64,000 nt of DNA from Neobacillus vireti (GCF_001026695.1 NZ_LDNB01000014.1:1-64000); one strand, 5' to 3'. Positions 33,791-42,938 are shown, numbered from the stretch's first letter. Notes: generated by a model not told the origin, from the sequence alone. Translations and numbers: made by a program.

Positions 33791-34717
33791 ATGCTGAAAA
33801 AAGGGATTATTGCCTTATTATTGATGGGAATTGGTTTCCTCTGTACTTCATGCATAACTGTACAGCAAAAACAGACTATTGGTGATGGTGTCAAACTATT
33901 CGAAACCGGTTATGATAACAAAATGCGCGATTTCACTTATGATCACAAAGTAGACGATTTTGCCACGACCAATACTGATATTAAAAATTTTATTCTTCTC
34001 CAATCCGAGGGTGCATTCATGCTCGGCCCGGCAGGAGTTGATTATTATAAAACCAGTGTGGCTAATATGATTCTAACCTTGCAAAGGTTCACCGATGAGA
34101 TGGAACAAACGTCCGTTCCAAAGCAGTACAAACAGGCACATGAGGACTTGTTGCAAGCTTATCAAAATTTCTTCGATGCAGTAACGGTTTATCAAAAGGC
34201 CTTAAACAAAGACGGCATTACCACTTCAAATATAGAGGGTTTATTCTCCGCTTACCCGCAAATTACACTAGCTTCGGAAAAGTGGTATACACTTTATAAA
34301 AAAGGAAAAGCGATTCAGGGACCTAGTAAATATATAGTTATAGGAAACTTGCAGGACCGGTGGTTCTATATAAACAGCACACAATCCCGTATAGAAGAAA
34401 CCTTGGGCATGATTAAGTCCAATCTACTTCCGCGGGTTGAGAAAAAAGATAATAATAGCGCAGATAAAATGCAGCATAACTTGGTTCATCACCTTCCAAG
34501 TGTGATTTTCTATATGAAGATCATACAAGTTCCGGAATCTTTTTCGACCGCACACCAGCACCTTCTTAGTGCCTGCGAAAATTTTTATAATTTTATAAAA
34601 GATACCCAATATCAACAAAACAACGAGGAATATCAAGAAAAATTAAAAGGTTGTTATGAGGATATTGAGAAAGCTTGGAAAGAGTGGAAGTTAGTAGAGG
34701 GGGAAGACCAATTCTAG
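33791..34717 (+). CDS. Lipoprotein with an internal duplication, unknown
   Basis: A 308-aa lipoprotein: a basic start, hydrophobic core and lipobox-like LCTSC (Cys21). Two all-alpha blocks share a pattern: VPKQYKQAHEDLLQAYQNFF (residues ~117-136) and VPESFSTAHQHLLSACENFY (~249-268), each preceded by a long helix. So it is a tandem pair of a helical unit. No known family is recognised. Start ATG at 33791 behind AAGGAAAG. A palindromic repeat follows. Confidence 0.75.
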   Translation: MLKKGIIALLLMGIGFLCTSCITVQQKQTIGDGVKLFETGYDNKMRDFTYDHKVDDFATTNTDIKNFILLQSEGAFMLGPAGVDYYKTSVANMILTLQRFTDEMEQTSVPKQYKQAHEDLLQAYQNFFDAVTVYQKALNKDGITTSNIEGLFSAYPQITLASEKWYTLYKKGKAIQGPSKYIVIGNLQDRWFYINSTQSRIEETLGMIKSNLLPRVEKKDNNSADKMQHNLVHHLPSVIFYMKIIQVPESFSTAHQHLLSACENFYNFIKDTQYQQNNEEYQEKLKGCYEDIEKAWKEWKLVEGEDQF

Positions 34718-34726
34718 ATTAGAGCA

Positions 34727-34789
34727 GTGCCTGTGTCACCACTCGGATTTTGTCGAAAGTTTCGACATGATTCGGGTCGTGCCAGGCAC
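34727..34789. repeat. Palindromic intergenic repeat, copy 4
   Basis: The ~63-bp family member (GTGCCTGTGTCACC ... GTGCCAGGCAC) with a T-run, between convergent gene ends where it can terminate both transcripts. Confidence 0.88.
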
Positions 34790-34797
34790 TTTTATTT

Positions 34798-35685
34798 TTA
34801 AATAGATGCTTCGTAAATAGATTCAACTGCCTTCGAAAGGGCAGTATTAAATTCTTCATCTGTTTGATGGACATTTAAATCTTGGCTCAAAGCCCTGGAG
34901 AAACTGGCGATTAAACCATCATTCATTTTTAGCTTTTCGTTTGCCTTATCTCTTGAGTAACCACCGGAAAGTGCAACGACACGAACCACTTTTGGATGGT
35001 TAATAAGTTCTTTGTATGTGTTTGCTTGTGTAGGAATCGTTAATTTTAACATCACAAATTCATTATCACTCAAATTATTAAGGTGATTTAGAATTTCCGT
35101 CTTTAGTAGTTCCTCACACTTTTCTTTTTCGAGGCTATTAATATCCACTTCCGGTTCAATAATTGGAATCAGACCTGCAGCAATAATCTGTTTACCAACC
35201 TCGAATTGTTGTTCAACAACGTCTTTAATTCCTGCTATATTGGCTTCTTTGATAACTGAACGCATTTTTGTGCCAAATATATGACGTTCATTCGCACGTT
35301 TCAATGTTTCGTCCAGATCGGTGATTGGCTTCATCAATTGCACGCCATTAATTTCCTCAGCAAGTCCTTTGTCCACTTTTAAAAAAGGGACGATGCCTTT
35401 CACTTCAGCGAGATAATCGCCCGTATACTTACCCTCAATTTTGCGGTCCATCGTTTCTTCAAACAGAATAGCACCCAAAATTTTACTCGAATCAAAAGCG
35501 GGTGATGTGATGATTCTTGTCCGCATTTCATGCACCAAATTGAACATTTCATCCTCGCCCGAATAGGCATCCTTTAAAACACCGTAGGCAGCTAGTGCTT
35601 TAGGTGTACTTCCACCACTTTGGTCCAGTGCTGCAATAAATCCTTTTCCCATTTTCATTTTTTCAAATTGATCTTGTTGCATCAT
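34798..35685 (-). CDS. Class I fructose-bisphosphate aldolase
   Basis: A 295-aa Schiff-base aldolase of the Staphylococcus FdaB type. The N-terminal [37 protein letters not shown] and [10 protein letters not shown] blocks match the family; the Lys in FVMLKLTIP is a likely Schiff-base residue. It cleaves fructose-1,6-bisphosphate to triose phosphates in glycolysis/gluconeogenesis without a metal. Start behind AAAGGAGTG; a second ATG one codon later is equally possible. Confidence 0.93.
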   Translation of the reverse strand: MMQQDQFEKMKMGKGFIAALDQSGGSTPKALAAYGVLKDAYSGEDEMFNLVHEMRTRIITSPAFDSSKILGAILFEETMDRKIEGKYTGDYLAEVKGIVPFLKVDKGLAEEINGVQLMKPITDLDETLKRANERHIFGTKMRSVIKEANIAGIKDVVEQQFEVGKQIIAAGLIPIIEPEVDINSLEKEKCEELLKTEILNHLNNLSDNEFVMLKLTIPTQANTYKELINHPKVVRVVALSGGYSRDKANEKLKMNDGLIASFSRALSQDLNVHQTDEEFNTALSKAVESIYEASI

Positions 35686-35899
35686 CTTTCACTCCTTTTC
35701 CCTAATCGTGTCATCCTTCATTGGTATGGAAAGAAATATATGAAGCAATTACATATTTCATTATAGCATTAATGAGGATAAGGTTATAATCATGGTTAAG
35801 TCGCTGGGATAAAACGGTTAAAGAAATATCTTAAAAAGTTCTAAATCATCCGAAAATATGGTGAAATGTCCCTACGTTATCGATAATGGAGGGGTATAA

Positions 35900-36004
35900 A
35901 TGAGCGAGATCGTTTGGGGGAGTCCAGCCAGTTTATTTTGTTTAGGTTTTTTCTTTGCAGGATTGGGAGTTTTTATTAAGCTTTCTAGAATGCCTAAAAA
36001 ATAA
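35900..36004 (+). CDS. 34-aa single-TM membrane peptide, copy 2
   Basis: ATG after GGAGGGGTATAA; 34 codons, starting MSEIVWGSPASLFCLGFF and ending KLSRMPKK. It matches the gene at 24472 at 29-30 of 34 positions, and most synonymous sites are also identical, so the duplication is recent or the sequence is under selection. The upstream regions also share AAAATATGGT before the ribosome binding site. Confidence 0.83.
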   Translation: MSEIVWGSPASLFCLGFFFAGLGVFIKLSRMPKK

Positions 36005-36017
36005 CAACGAAAATCAA

Positions 36018-36049
36018 AAAATCCACTCCCCAAGCCGGGAGTGGATTTT
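36018..36049 (+). terminator. Terminator of small peptide gene copy 2
   Basis: A perfect 13-bp stem AAAATCCACTCCC/GGGAGTGGATTTT; symmetric, so it may also serve the minus-strand DUF5085-like gene. Confidence 0.9.
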
Positions 36050-36082
36050 CGCGATCATCTCGTGTAAGTGCAAGTACATTCC

Positions 36083-36523
36083 TTACTCGCTAACCCCAAT
36101 TTTAATAAACGAATACTGAAAATTTTCATCACCAGAAACAACATGAAAGATTGGTGTTGCCTGCTCCAGATTATGCTCCTCCATATAATCGAAAAGCAGC
36201 TTATAGGCGGCTTCTGTCTTTGCCTCGACGTTTTCTGCGAGGCAAAGTGAGACCATGTTTTCAATGCTGAAATAGGTGTGGAAGCGCATGTCTTCCACGG
36301 GTTCAATCCAGTCCTCCTCCATCGGCATGAAAATTTCCGCGTTTACCATCTCATCGAGCGGGACATTGTGGATGGAGTAGAAGAGCGGGCCGCGCACTGC
36401 TGCCTTCAGAGAGCCAACATCGTTTAAAAAATCTTCAAGAGCCTCATTCATATCTAGATAATGGAAGCGATATTTTCGCGAAAGGACATTGGAGAAGCGG
36501 ATGGAATCGTTTGGGTTAATCAT
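36083..36523 (-). CDS. DUF5085-like protein, T7SS module, copy A
   Basis: A 146-aa soluble protein (INPNDSIRFSNVLSRKYRF start, FQYSFIKIGVSE end) with the GyrI-like mix of strands and an acidic C-terminus. Its neighbour at 36516 shares the pattern (paired Tyr/Phe strands and a FYxI-x-DxP-type motif), so the two are related. DUF5085 proteins are linked to type VII secretion loci in Bacillus. The start ATG is behind AAAGGGGCGG and overlaps the neighbour's stop region, so the genes are co-translated. Exact role unknown. Confidence 0.72.
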   Translation of the reverse strand: MINPNDSIRFSNVLSRKYRFHYLDMNEALEDFLNDVGSLKAAVRGPLFYSIHNVPLDEMVNAEIFMPMEEDWIEPVEDMRFHTYFSIENMVSLCLAENVEAKTEAAYKLLFDYMEEHNLEQATPIFHVVSGDENFQYSFIKIGVSE

Positions 36524-36974
36524 CCAACCGCCCCTTTGCGATCGGGGCATAAATATCAATGATCCCGCCACCGTATACATCTAAATAAATATGGTAAAAT
36601 GGCTCTTGCAAATCAAAACGGAACTCGTCGGCACAGGCCCGCAGTATTTCATAGGATTCTTCCAGGTCTTCCTCTAAATCAGCATGGCGCAAAATCAGGC
36701 AGTCGGCAAACTCCCATTTCGGATAGAACTGATATTTCCCATTTTCCCCAAGCTCAATCGGGGCATTCACCGGCAAGTAAAAGGTATAATCGGCTAAATC
36801 GGTTTTCGGGTCATAATTTGCAAATTGATAGATGACTGGGCCTGTCCCATATAGACCGCTTTTGATGACCGCATTTCTTAATTCAACGGCGCTCACAAAC
36901 CATTCTTCCGATTTACATGTGGCTTTCGCGCTTATCACATTATGAAACACAACCGGTTTCCGTTTAATATTCAT
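36516..36974 (-). CDS. DUF5085-like protein, T7SS module, copy B
   Basis: A 152-aa soluble protein (NIKRKPVVFHNVISAKATCKS start; FRFDLQEPFYHIYLDVYGGG near the end). It overlaps the membrane-protein stop by four bases (ATGA type) and its own end overlaps the next start, so it is translated as part of the same operon. DUF5085 assignment is by overall pattern and context and is moderate. It may be a chaperone or an accessory immunity protein. Confidence 0.7.
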   Translation of the reverse strand: MNIKRKPVVFHNVISAKATCKSEEWFVSAVELRNAVIKSGLYGTGPVIYQFANYDPKTDLADYTFYLPVNAPIELGENGKYQFYPKWEFADCLILRHADLEEDLEESYEILRACADEFRFDLQEPFYHIYLDVYGGGIIDIYAPIAKGRLDD

Positions 36975-37723
36975 CGTTTCACACCTCGTTCTGCTAGTTT
37001 TTTAGGCGGCTTTTTCGAAAAGGAATCAAACCGGCATTTACAGTAGGCTAATAGAAAAAACTCTGGCCAGGCGATGGCAATAAAGTACTGTATTAGGACA
37101 AATGCCCCCAGCAGGATGTAGATTTCAGCGAAACCACTACCATTGCTTGACAGTGTTTTGATAATCGAACCCCCAAAAATCGTAGCTCCGATGACAAACG
37201 ATAGACTTATATGACCTTTGGATGTTTGAAAATCGTAGAGTAATTTTCCGCCTTTTTGGAAGGCGCCTTTTTTAACTCGAATAATTGCCCGCCAGGTCGA
37301 AAGGAATAAATAGACCAGACCACCGCCAATCAGAACATAACCTGTGGTCCACATATAGTCTGGAGCAAGGCGGTCTTCAAGAGCGAGAAAATAGACCTTA
37401 TAAAAATCAAGTGAAAATTTTAAACCGATGATGGCAAGTAAAATCGATTGGATCTTTTGAAATTTATATGTATTTTTTGAAAAGGTGAAAAAGATCGCAA
37501 TCACGAGCTGTGCCAGTAATAAATAAATATCGATTCTAATAAATCGAATCCAGGCATCACGAATAAACATCATGGAGTCGGCTCCCACGGTCACTACGAT
37601 GGTGGAAACCGCGCTGATTAAAAAAGTGACCCAAAAAAAGGCAGAAATGCGATCAGGGCTTAACCGCCCGTTCGCCACTGTCTTCAGTTCATAGAAATCT
37701 GTTTCGTTACTATTTTTTAACAT
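36971..37723 (-). CDS. Six-TM membrane protein, candidate immunity to the T7SS effector
   Basis: A 250-aa protein with about six TM helices (near residues 28-48, 62-80, 92-112, 125-143, 172-195, 203-225) and a basic C-terminus (SKKPPKKLAERGVKR). It is directly downstream of the effector (10-base gap) on the same strand. In the TelE/TipE system of Streptococcus gallolyticus, a glycine-zipper pore-forming LXG toxin is neutralised by a multi-pass membrane protein from the adjacent gene; the arrangement here is the same. Function is inferred from that precedent. Confidence 0.7.
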   Translation of the reverse strand: MLKNSNETDFYELKTVANGRLSPDRISAFFWVTFLISAVSTIVVTVGADSMMFIRDAWIRFIRIDIYLLLAQLVIAIFFTFSKNTYKFQKIQSILLAIIGLKFSLDFYKVYFLALEDRLAPDYMWTTGYVLIGGGLVYLFLSTWRAIIRVKKGAFQKGGKLLYDFQTSKGHISLSFVIGATIFGGSIIKTLSSNGSGFAEIYILLGAFVLIQYFIAIAWPEFFLLAYCKCRFDSFSKKPPKKLAERGVKR

Positions 37724-37732
37724 AAGATGCTC

Positions 37733-38860
37733 CTACCAGAAGATTTTTTTAAGCGAATTGGATATCTTGTTTCCGATTGCTTTTGCCGTCTTAATCGGGT
37801 GATTGGCAATGTCCTTTACCCGGTCGGTAACACTTTCCGCCGGCGGTCCGCCAAATTTAAAATTGGCAGCGGCATTGATTGTAAATCCGACAAGGCCCCC
37901 GACAACGGTGCCAACAGGAGGGAGGAAGAAGGAACCTGTAACTGCGCCTATCGCCGTTGCCCCGCCTGCCATCCCGATATCAACGCCAAGGTTGACGCCA
38001 AACTCTTTTACCTTCGTTGAGTTATAGTTCCATTGTCCGGTATGCTTATCTTGGAAACTGTCCTGAAAATCACTCCACACCGTGAGGCCTGTTCCGAGGA
38101 TTCCCAGGGCTTTTCCGGTGTTTGCCAGGCCTTGGGCATTTTTCCAGCCTTTAAAATCGTCCCAAACCTTCACTCCGCCAGTAAACCCATCTTTTGCCGC
38201 TCTTCCCACTAGCTTCACTTGATCTTGACCAATGTTTCGGACTGCTTTATTTAAGTCATCAAACTGGGTGTTCATAAATTTATTGCGGTTGTTAAAAAAA
38301 CGGCCGCGATTTTCGTCATAAAGCGCCACACCCTCATTCGCTAATTTTGTGACGAAAGTCCGGCTCCATTTAGCTGTTCCGCTGAGGTTTTGCTTCATTA
38401 AGTTATAGTACTTTGAAAATTCCTGGTGGCTGCCTACTTTTCCTCTTACGACCTTAATGAGGACTTTTCCGTCTTTACGATATAGCCTGAAGGAAAGGCC
38501 CTTACCTGCCCGAAGAAGGGTTTTCGGGTTAACGGCCATAGCAGTAGCGCCCAGCATGAAATTGCGGACTAGCACTTTCCAGTCATTTGAGCCGGTGATT
38601 TTTTTCTCGGCTTCATCATAATAATTGGCTGATTGTTTTAAAAAGCTGTCTAATTCCATTACTTGTTTCGTTAGTTTATCGAGGGAAGTGTTAACAGCCT
38701 GGAGCCTGCCACTGAGATTTTTTCGTGCTAAGATGCGGCTATCGATTTGATGGGTGGTGGATTGCAGGTTGGTTTTGGCCGTTATTAATTTTTGCGCTTG
38801 ATGCCGGACAAGACTGCTGTTTTGCTCAACGCTGCCAGTATTGATTTTGATTTGAGACAT
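37733..38860 (-). CDS. Type VII secretion effector with glycine-zipper C-terminus
   Basis: A 375-aa protein. Residues 1-90 form a WXG100/LXG-like helical hairpin (SQIKINTGSVEQNSSLVRHQ start) ending in YDEAE (81-85), a YxxxD/E-type secretion signal. Residues 100-240 are a basic middle region. Residues 248-267 and 288-332 are glycine-rich hydrophobic (ALGILGTGLT, GMAGGATAIGAVTG, VGTVVGGLVGFTINAAA), with GxxxG repeats suited to membrane insertion. There is no Sec signal peptide. Likely a pore-forming antibacterial effector (inference). An upstream WXG100-like partner and downstream membrane protein complete the module. The start follows AGGTGAAAACGG. Confidence 0.78.
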   Translation of the reverse strand: MSQIKINTGSVEQNSSLVRHQAQKLITAKTNLQSTTHQIDSRILARKNLSGRLQAVNTSLDKLTKQVMELDSFLKQSANYYDEAEKKITGSNDWKVLVRNFMLGATAMAVNPKTLLRAGKGLSFRLYRKDGKVLIKVVRGKVGSHQEFSKYYNLMKQNLSGTAKWSRTFVTKLANEGVALYDENRGRFFNNRNKFMNTQFDDLNKAVRNIGQDQVKLVGRAAKDGFTGGVKVWDDFKGWKNAQGLANTGKALGILGTGLTVWSDFQDSFQDKHTGQWNYNSTKVKEFGVNLGVDIGMAGGATAIGAVTGSFFLPPVGTVVGGLVGFTINAAANFKFGGPPAESVTDRVKDIANHPIKTAKAIGNKISNSLKKIFW

Positions 38861-38894
38861 GTTTCCGTTTTCACCTCCAGAGTCGACTCTTTCC

Positions 38895-39257
38895 TTATGG
38901 ATTTGCCTTGGCTTTAGCAGCGGCTTCGGCTTTTGCCTCTGCCTCCGCCTTTGCTTTCGCTTCTGCCTCGGCCTTCGCCTTCGCTTCTGCTGCTTTTTTC
39001 TCTTCTATTTCTCTATGTATTTCATTTGCTGTACTTTGAATATCGTGTCCAATGGAGTCTAATTCGGTTGCCAACCGGGAAAGCTCTGTTGTCAAGTTGT
39101 CAAAATGATGATTAATATAGGTCACTTCAGTAGCCTTCCAGCTGCTTTCCAGGCTGCCTTTCACCGTATTCAAACTGTTTTTACTTCCTCTAATATCTGC
39201 AGCAATATCATTTACCCGTCTTCCTTGATTAAGGGCATTGCTTAGATTAAATTCCAT
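38895..39257 (-). CDS. WXG100-like secretion partner
   Basis: A 120-aa helical protein: two long helices with the central turn SSWKAT (Trp40), in the position of the WXG motif, then a low-complexity Ala/Lys/Glu tail (AEAKAKAEAEAK) of ~30 residues. WXG100-like and Lap-type proteins pair with LXG effectors for export. The start ATG at 39257 follows GGAGGAGGTGATGAAATT, one of the best ribosome binding sites in the window; the longer frame to 39410 is spurious. First gene of the minus-strand T7SS module. Confidence 0.82.
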   Translation of the reverse strand: MEFNLSNALNQGRRVNDIAADIRGSKNSLNTVKGSLESSWKATEVTYINHHFDNLTTELSRLATELDSIGHDIQSTANEIHREIEEKKAAEAKAKAEAEAKAKAEAEAKAEAAAKAKANP

Positions 39258-39445
39258 AATTTCATCACCTCCTCCTATTGTATTATTTCTGATTAGATTT
39301 TTTTGGAAAAACGCAAAAAATGAATCGTTTTTCCTATGAGTAAAGGAGAAAGGTCCTAGGTACAGGGGTGCGGTAGCTGGCCGGGCGACAGTGGTGGGAT
39401 GAGGGGACAAGCCATAGGCTTGATGAAGGACAAATCGATGTCAAT
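39258..39445. other. Upstream region of the T7SS module
   Basis: AT-rich leader of the WXG100-like gene with promoter-like minus-strand sequence around 39290-39330; no gene. Confidence 0.4.
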
Positions 39446-39900
39446 TACGACATATTTCTAGCCACTTACGACATAAATACACTCACATTTTACCTCATTT
39501 TCAAAACTTACGACATTTACTGGATATTAATTGGAAATTTCCTCGAACCTCGAGAATTTACGACCTATTTTGAGCCACATACGACATGAATCCACTCACA
39601 TATTACCTCATTTTCAAAACTTACAACATTTGCTGGATATTAATTGGTAATTACCTCGAGCCTCGAGAACTTACGACATATTTTGAGCCACTTACGACAT
39701 AAATCCACTCACTTATTACCCCATTTTCAAAACATACGACATTTGCTGGATATTAATTGGTAATTACCTCAAGCCTCGAGAACTTACGACCTATTTTGAG
39801 CGACTTACTTCATAAATCCACTCACATATTACCTCATTTTCAAAACTTACGACATTTCCTGAATATTAATTGGTGATTGCCTCGGTCCTCGAGAACTTAC
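39446..39900. repeat. Four tandem 113-bp units of phased TTACGAC cores
   Basis: TACGAC (or one-base variants) starts at 39446, 39467, 39509, 39559, 39580, 39622, 39672, 39693, 39735, 39785, 39806, 39848 and 39898. The spacing is 21, 42, 50, repeated exactly four times (113-bp unit). Each unit also carries CTCATTTTCAAAAC, GGATATTAATTGG and CCTCGAG. No frame is open through it, so it is not coding. The cores match those at 24774-24873. Confidence 0.93.
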
Positions 39901-40058
39901 GTCGCAGTTTCCTCCAATTATGCAAAATAAGAACGCCGTTAGTGAGCTACAGCATCTCTCGCATTTACTCCAATAAAATGAGCAGCTCACTTAATTCTTG
40001 TATTAATAGATGTTTAAGTCCAAAGACTTTTAAGGACTGCCCTTTATTAGATCCAAAA
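39901..40058. other. Spacer after the 113-bp array
   Basis: No gene or strong structure is seen; unrelated to the 113-bp unit. Confidence 0.3.
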
Positions 40059-40508
40059 TTAAATTCTATTAAGCTCCTCCAATTTTGTGGAGATAGCTGT
40101 AGCCATTTCTTTTGTTACTTTAGGAAGATAAGACTTTAAAACCGTATTAACCAGTGGACCCATTGCGCCAGCAGCGGTGATTTCTAGAAAGCCTGTTATG
40201 CTCGTTTTATTTGTATCTATCGCTTCTGCTAGGAAATATCCTCCGCCTGAAAGTTCCTCATTTAATCCATTTAAATGAAAAGTGACCCGTGTTGGTTCAA
40301 TCCATTCTTTTATCGTGACCATCAGACTAATCTTTTTCTTTATGAATCCAATGTTACTATTAAATTCCCAGGTGGATTGACGGTTGGAAAATTTCCGATG
40401 TTGAATATATCCAGGAATAAGTGGAGCCCAGTTATCCATATCCTTAACAAAATCCCAAACCATATTGATTGGTAAGCCTATCTCAACTTGATGCATTCCG
40501 CTCGGCAT
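40059..40508 (-). CDS. SRPBCC-family protein, CoxG-like
   Basis: A 149-aa START-like hydrophobic-pocket protein: PSGMHQVEIGLPINMVWDFVKDMDNWAPLIPGY is the CoxG/polyketide cyclase-like opening, with a long C-terminal amphipathic helix. CoxG proteins help membrane-associate CO dehydrogenase, but no such genes are here, so the function is unassigned. Confidence 0.8.
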   Translation of the reverse strand: MPSGMHQVEIGLPINMVWDFVKDMDNWAPLIPGYIQHRKFSNRQSTWEFNSNIGFIKKKISLMVTIKEWIEPTRVTFHLNGLNEELSGGGYFLAEAIDTNKTSITGFLEITAAGAMGPLVNTVLKSYLPKVTKEMATAISTKLEELNRI

Positions 40509-40793
40509 TCATTTTCCTTCTTCCCATTTCAATATAAAGACCTCCATATATTTATATGTTTTCTCCAGCAATTGCGGGACATGGGGACAGGCAAAGCGTT
40601 TTGGATGCCGGTGCTACCCGAAATATGTCGAGAATTGCAGAATAACACTTTCAGAAAAAAGACCGCTGCAGTCACACGTTTGTTCAACAAAAGCCCTTTT
40701 TACTTTAAGTGAATTTGCTCAAATCCTCGGGGCATATCGAGTGTTTTTTTGTAAATAATAAGATTGTTAAATAGTAAATTGAGGAGGGTTTGT
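40509..40793. other. Intergenic region with a GGGACA tag
   Basis: Contains GCGGGACATGGGGACAGGC (40575-40592), a half tag, and no gene. A T-run at 40743-40750 precedes the small spore-protein-like gene. Confidence 0.45.
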
Positions 40794-40943
40794 ATGCAGC
40801 AGGATAAAGAGAATTTGGGTTCTACTATGAAGCCGGAATTTGCCGCAACTGATGCACAAAAAGTAAAACAAGAAATTCAAAAAGATGTAAGCCAAGGACA
40901 AGGTGCAATGACTTCCCGAGAGGCAGGAGCAATGCGCGACTAA
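40794..40943 (+). CDS. 49-aa SASP-like hydrophilic protein
   Basis: ATG behind GAGGAGGG; 49 codons ending GAMTSREAGAMRD. The middle (KPEFAATDAQKVKQEIQKD) resembles the FASETNAQQVRKQN-type repeat of gamma small acid-soluble spore proteins, and the peptide is hydrophilic with no Trp or Cys. A terminator follows its stop. Assignment to SASPs is tentative. Confidence 0.6.
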   Translation: MQQDKENLGSTMKPEFAATDAQKVKQEIQKDVSQGQGAMTSREAGAMRD

Positions 40944-40966
40944 AAAACCACTCAGAGTGGTTTTTT
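40943..40966 (+). terminator. Terminator of the SASP-like gene
   Basis: A stem AAAACCACTC / AGTGGTTTT with a T-run after the stop. Confidence 0.88.
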
Positions 40967-41105
40967 ATTTTTCTGATTTAAAATTAAACAACTTACATTA
41001 ATTTCCGATTATAAACCATTCACCATTCTTCACCCCAACAAAGGAATATCCGCTAAAAATGTAGAAAGAAGTAAAAAGGTATTATTTAGGGTGAAGGGGA
41101 TTCGA

Positions 41106-42938
41106 ATGGAATTAAGGACTATTAAACAAAACATCAAAAGATCGTTACTATCACTTCCGTATCGGGTTAAATTAGTTCTTGTTTTCTCACTGCTTATTTT
41201 GACTACGGGAATACTTCTTGGAAGTATTACTTATTATCAAGTTGCAAAATCAAGCCAGGAACGTACAGAGGAGTATCAAATCCAATTAGCAGACCAAATC
41301 AATCAAAATTTAGATCGCTATCTGAAAGAAATGCAAATCACTTCATTATCCCCGCTCTATAATCAAGAGGTAATGGATATTCTTATAAACCACCAAGCAC
41401 CAAGTGATAAAACGATGTTTCCGCCTGCAAATGAAAGAATTACATTATGGCGTTATATTTCTAGTTTGATACATATGAGAAATGAAATTAAGGGAATTCA
41501 TATCATGGGCAATGATGGAACCATCTTCAGTAATTTAGATTCTAATACCGTCATGCTGAAAGTGTTTGATCGGAATAGTGAATGGTTGAAGACAATTGAG
41601 AAAGCTGACGGGAAGTGGGTACTGCTTCCTCTCCACCAGCCTAATTATTATTTACGCAAAGATGTCACTGTTTTTTCTGTTGCGAGGTTGATTAGAGACC
41701 CGGAGTCGTATAAACCGCTGGGGATTATCAAAATCGATTTAAAGGAGGAATTAATTCAAGATATTTTAAGTAGAACGAATAAAGCTAGCAGCATTTTTAT
41801 TCTAAACAAGGAGAATCAATTCATTTATCCAAAAGAAAAAGATCAACTTATGGGGAATACGATTTTGTCAAAAATAAATCTGCTCAAAGAAAACAATCAT
41901 ATGAATATTTCCATTAAGGATCAGAACTATTTGGTGGTATATAATGAGTCACTCTATTCAGGAGTTAAAATGATTATGTTAACTCCAAGTGCAACGATAT
42001 TAAGTGAAGTAAACCACATCCGTAAAGTGATGATCGTGGTTGTTTTAATAGGTATTTTTATCTCGTTATTATTAGCCTTTATGCTTTCCAAACCTTTGGT
42101 AGGGTCTATTTATACGTTAAGAAAAGCGATGGAAAATGTTCAAAAGGGCAATCTGAATCAAAGGGTGTCGATACAATCAAATGATGAAATCGGCCAGCTG
42201 GGAAATGGTTTCAATCATATGATTAATGAAATAGACCGTTTGGTGTCAGAAGTTTACAAAACAGGGTTGCGGGAGAAAGAAGCGGAAATCAAAGCATTGC
42301 AGAGTCAAATGAATCCTCATTTCCTTTACAACACATTAGAGACGATTAATATGCTTGCTTTAACAAAGGGGAATTTGGAAGTATCCGATATGGTCTCCTC
42401 TCTTGGCAGATTATTACGGTATACCATTGATAACTCTTCTAAAATAGTAACCTTAAAGGAAGAGTTGTCTTTTATTCATTCATATGTTGCCATTCAGAAG
42501 GTAAGGATGGGGGAGGATCTTCAATATGTTGAAGAAATTGAACCATCTTTACATCATATCCTCATTCCAAAGCTAGTATTACAGCCGCTTGTAGAGAATG
42601 CCATAATCCACGGCCTTTTTGTACAAGGCGGGCGGATTGTTATCAAAGCAGCAAGTAAGAATGAAAGTGTAGAGATCATAATTGATGATAATGGCAAAGG
42701 AGTTACAACTGAAAAGTTAGAAGTGCTAAGGAAATCATTGGAAACAGGAGAAACAAATCCAACTCAAAACCATACCGGGATTGCTATGCCAAATGTTCAC
42801 GAACGAATCCAACTGCTTTATGGGAAAAAATACGGGATGAAGCTAGATGGTCAAGAACATCGCGGTTTTTCCGTTATCCTGACAATGCCGATTCAACGAA
42901 GGGGGACAGAGAAAATTGAAAGAAATATTAGTGGTTGA
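41106..42938 (+). CDS. YesM-type sensor histidine kinase
   Basis: A 610-aa kinase: two TM helices (near residues 24-45 and 305-330) bracket a large outside dCACHE-like domain; a HAMP domain (SLLLAFMLSKPLVGSIYTL, EIGQLGNGFNHMINEIDRLV) follows, then the LytS/YesM His box (LQSQMNPHFLYNTLETI) and an HATPase with DDNGKGV. YesM-YesN pairs typically control sugar ABC operons, as here. The ATG at 41106 follows GAAGGGGATTCGA; the GTG at 41091 would enclose it. Its 3' end overlaps the regulator. Confidence 0.93.
   Translation: MELRTIKQNIKRSLLSLPYRVKLVLVFSLLILTTGILLGSITYYQVAKSSQERTEEYQIQLADQINQNLDRYLKEMQITSLSPLYNQEVMDILINHQAPSDKTMFPPANERITLWRYISSLIHMRNEIKGIHIMGNDGTIFSNLDSNTVMLKVFDRNSEWLKTIEKADGKWVLLPLHQPNYYLRKDVTVFSVARLIRDPESYKPLGIIKIDLKEELIQDILSRTNKASSIFILNKENQFIYPKEKDQLMGNTILSKINLLKENNHMNISIKDQNYLVVYNESLYSGVKMIMLTPSATILSEVNHIRKVMIVVVLIGIFISLLLAFMLSKPLVGSIYTLRKAMENVQKGNLNQRVSIQSNDEIGQLGNGFNHMINEIDRLVSEVYKTGLREKEAEIKALQSQMNPHFLYNTLETINMLALTKGNLEVSDMVSSLGRLLRYTIDNSSKIVTLKEELSFIHSYVAIQKVRMGEDLQYVEEIEPSLHHILIPKLVLQPLVENAIIHGLFVQGGRIVIKAASKNESVEIIIDDNGKGVTTEKLEVLRKSLETGETNPTQNHTGIAMPNVHERIQLLYGKKYGMKLDGQEHRGFSVILTMPIQRRGTEKIERNISG

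Noticed and set aside
38859..39115. Plus-strand frames rich in Phe/Leu/Cys opposite the WXG100-like gene
   Set aside because: They are the antisense shadow of the Ala/Lys/Glu repeat tail.
39446..39900. 113-bp array as a CRISPR or as a protein-coding repeat
   Set aside because: The unit has no conserved spacers of CRISPR length, and stop codons occur in every frame.
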